From an uncultured Oscillospiraceae bacterium (GTDB lineage: Bacteria; Bacillota; Clostridia; Oscillospirales; Oscillospiraceae): DNA of 56,525 nt. The notes under the pieces are model-generated. The model worked only from the letters and a program-made list of their open reading frames with translations, had not been told where the DNA came from and did no database searches. A program made the translations under genes and the position numbers. Positions 56,455 to 56,525 of this stretch are shown here, one piece after another; position 1 is the stretch's first letter; every line of letters begins with the position of its first letter. The DNA is taken from assembly GCA_947599875.1 (NCBI GenBank), contig CANQFV010000015.1, positions 1 through 56,525 of the forward strand. Direction: 5' to 3'.

Positions 56455-56525
56455 TGTCAAGATTAGTGGACACCTAAAAGAGAGAAAAACCTACTTGGTG
56501 CGTAGTATCCGATGCTGGAGTGGAG
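56455..56525 (-). mobile_element. IS3-type element, 3' end at the window edge
   Basis: TGTCAAGATTAGTGGACACC at 56,455 looks like the terminal inverted repeat of an IS3-family element and lies directly beyond a transposase C-terminus. The rest of the element is outside the window. It has apparently inserted into the family B copy. Confidence 0.6.
56463..56525 (-). CDS. IS3-family transposase C-terminus (partial)
   Basis: The last 20 codons of a frame entering from beyond the window: LHSSIGYYAPSRFFSLLGVH then TAA. LHSSIGY-x-(S/A)P is the typical end of the IS3 OrfB integrase domain (RLHSSIGY/NP-type motif). Only the C-terminus is available, so subgroup and integrity cannot be judged. Confidence 0.65.
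   Translation of the reverse strand, partial: LHSSIGYYAPSRFFSLLGVH

Overview
The window joins two kinds of DNA. Positions 1 to about 38,700 are most of an integrative conjugative element (ICE) of the Tn1549/CTn type found in gut Clostridia; its left end and its integrase lie outside the window. Positions about 38,760 to 56,525 are host chromosome: spoIIP and a spoIIQ-like gene (an endospore former), a Cys T-box, cysE/cysS, pgsA and a pectin-fragment operon. High GC, the gene set and the abundant intergenic palindromes suggest a gut Oscillospiraceae-type Clostridium, but the species cannot be told from sequence reading alone.

ICE, read right to left because every ICE gene is on the minus strand. 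From the tRNA-Arg end come a small unknown gene, parA and parB, then a structured attenuator-like leader. A cell-surface module follows: a membrane-anchored stalk protein, a sortase, a transglutaminase-fold protein and a 2,709-residue thioester/SpaA-repeat adhesin. Next are about eight small proteins of the polyvalent-protein accessory type, including a PP-loop (PAPS reductase-like) enzyme. A 3,118-residue polyvalent protein (ArdC-like N-terminus, MutS-I, adenine methylase, SNF2-type helicase) carries tnpV in another frame inside it. DUF3848, TOPRIM and YodL/DUF3846 proteins precede an actin-type parM/parR pair. The transfer module closes the window: putative oriT, mobC, MOBP relaxase, PcfB, an ArdC-like protein, the VirD4 coupling protein, a Maff2 protein and a TrbL-like protein cut by the window start.

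Junction. An intact tRNA-Arg(CCT) lies at 38,591-38,667. An exact 40-bp copy of its 5' half lies at 38,720-38,759, directly behind the only good tRNA promoter. This looks like the ICE attachment region.

Chromosome. The minus-strand operon esterase-araC, then TIM-barrel isomerase-kduI-GH105, handles acetylated pectin or rhamnogalacturonan oligomers. A plus-strand SLH/L,D-transpeptidase gene follows, then T-box-cysE-cysS, pgsA, a TSCPD/unknown/gph operon, and the spoIIP-spoIIQ pair.

The most unusual content is between the host genes. Four gene ends (GH105, cysS, gph, spoIIQ-like) carry the same composite element (family A here). Each begins at or inside the stop region with CTGGCG and holds four or more long hairpins whose stems differ between copies but still pair, around conserved loops. 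A second multi-hairpin family (B) faces A in inverted orientation in three of the four islands, with GGGGACGGTT palindromes (REP-like) and GGGCCG palindromes (family C) between them. One B copy is broken by an IS3-type element at the window edge. I know of no named RNA family that these match, and they are the best candidates for something undescribed.
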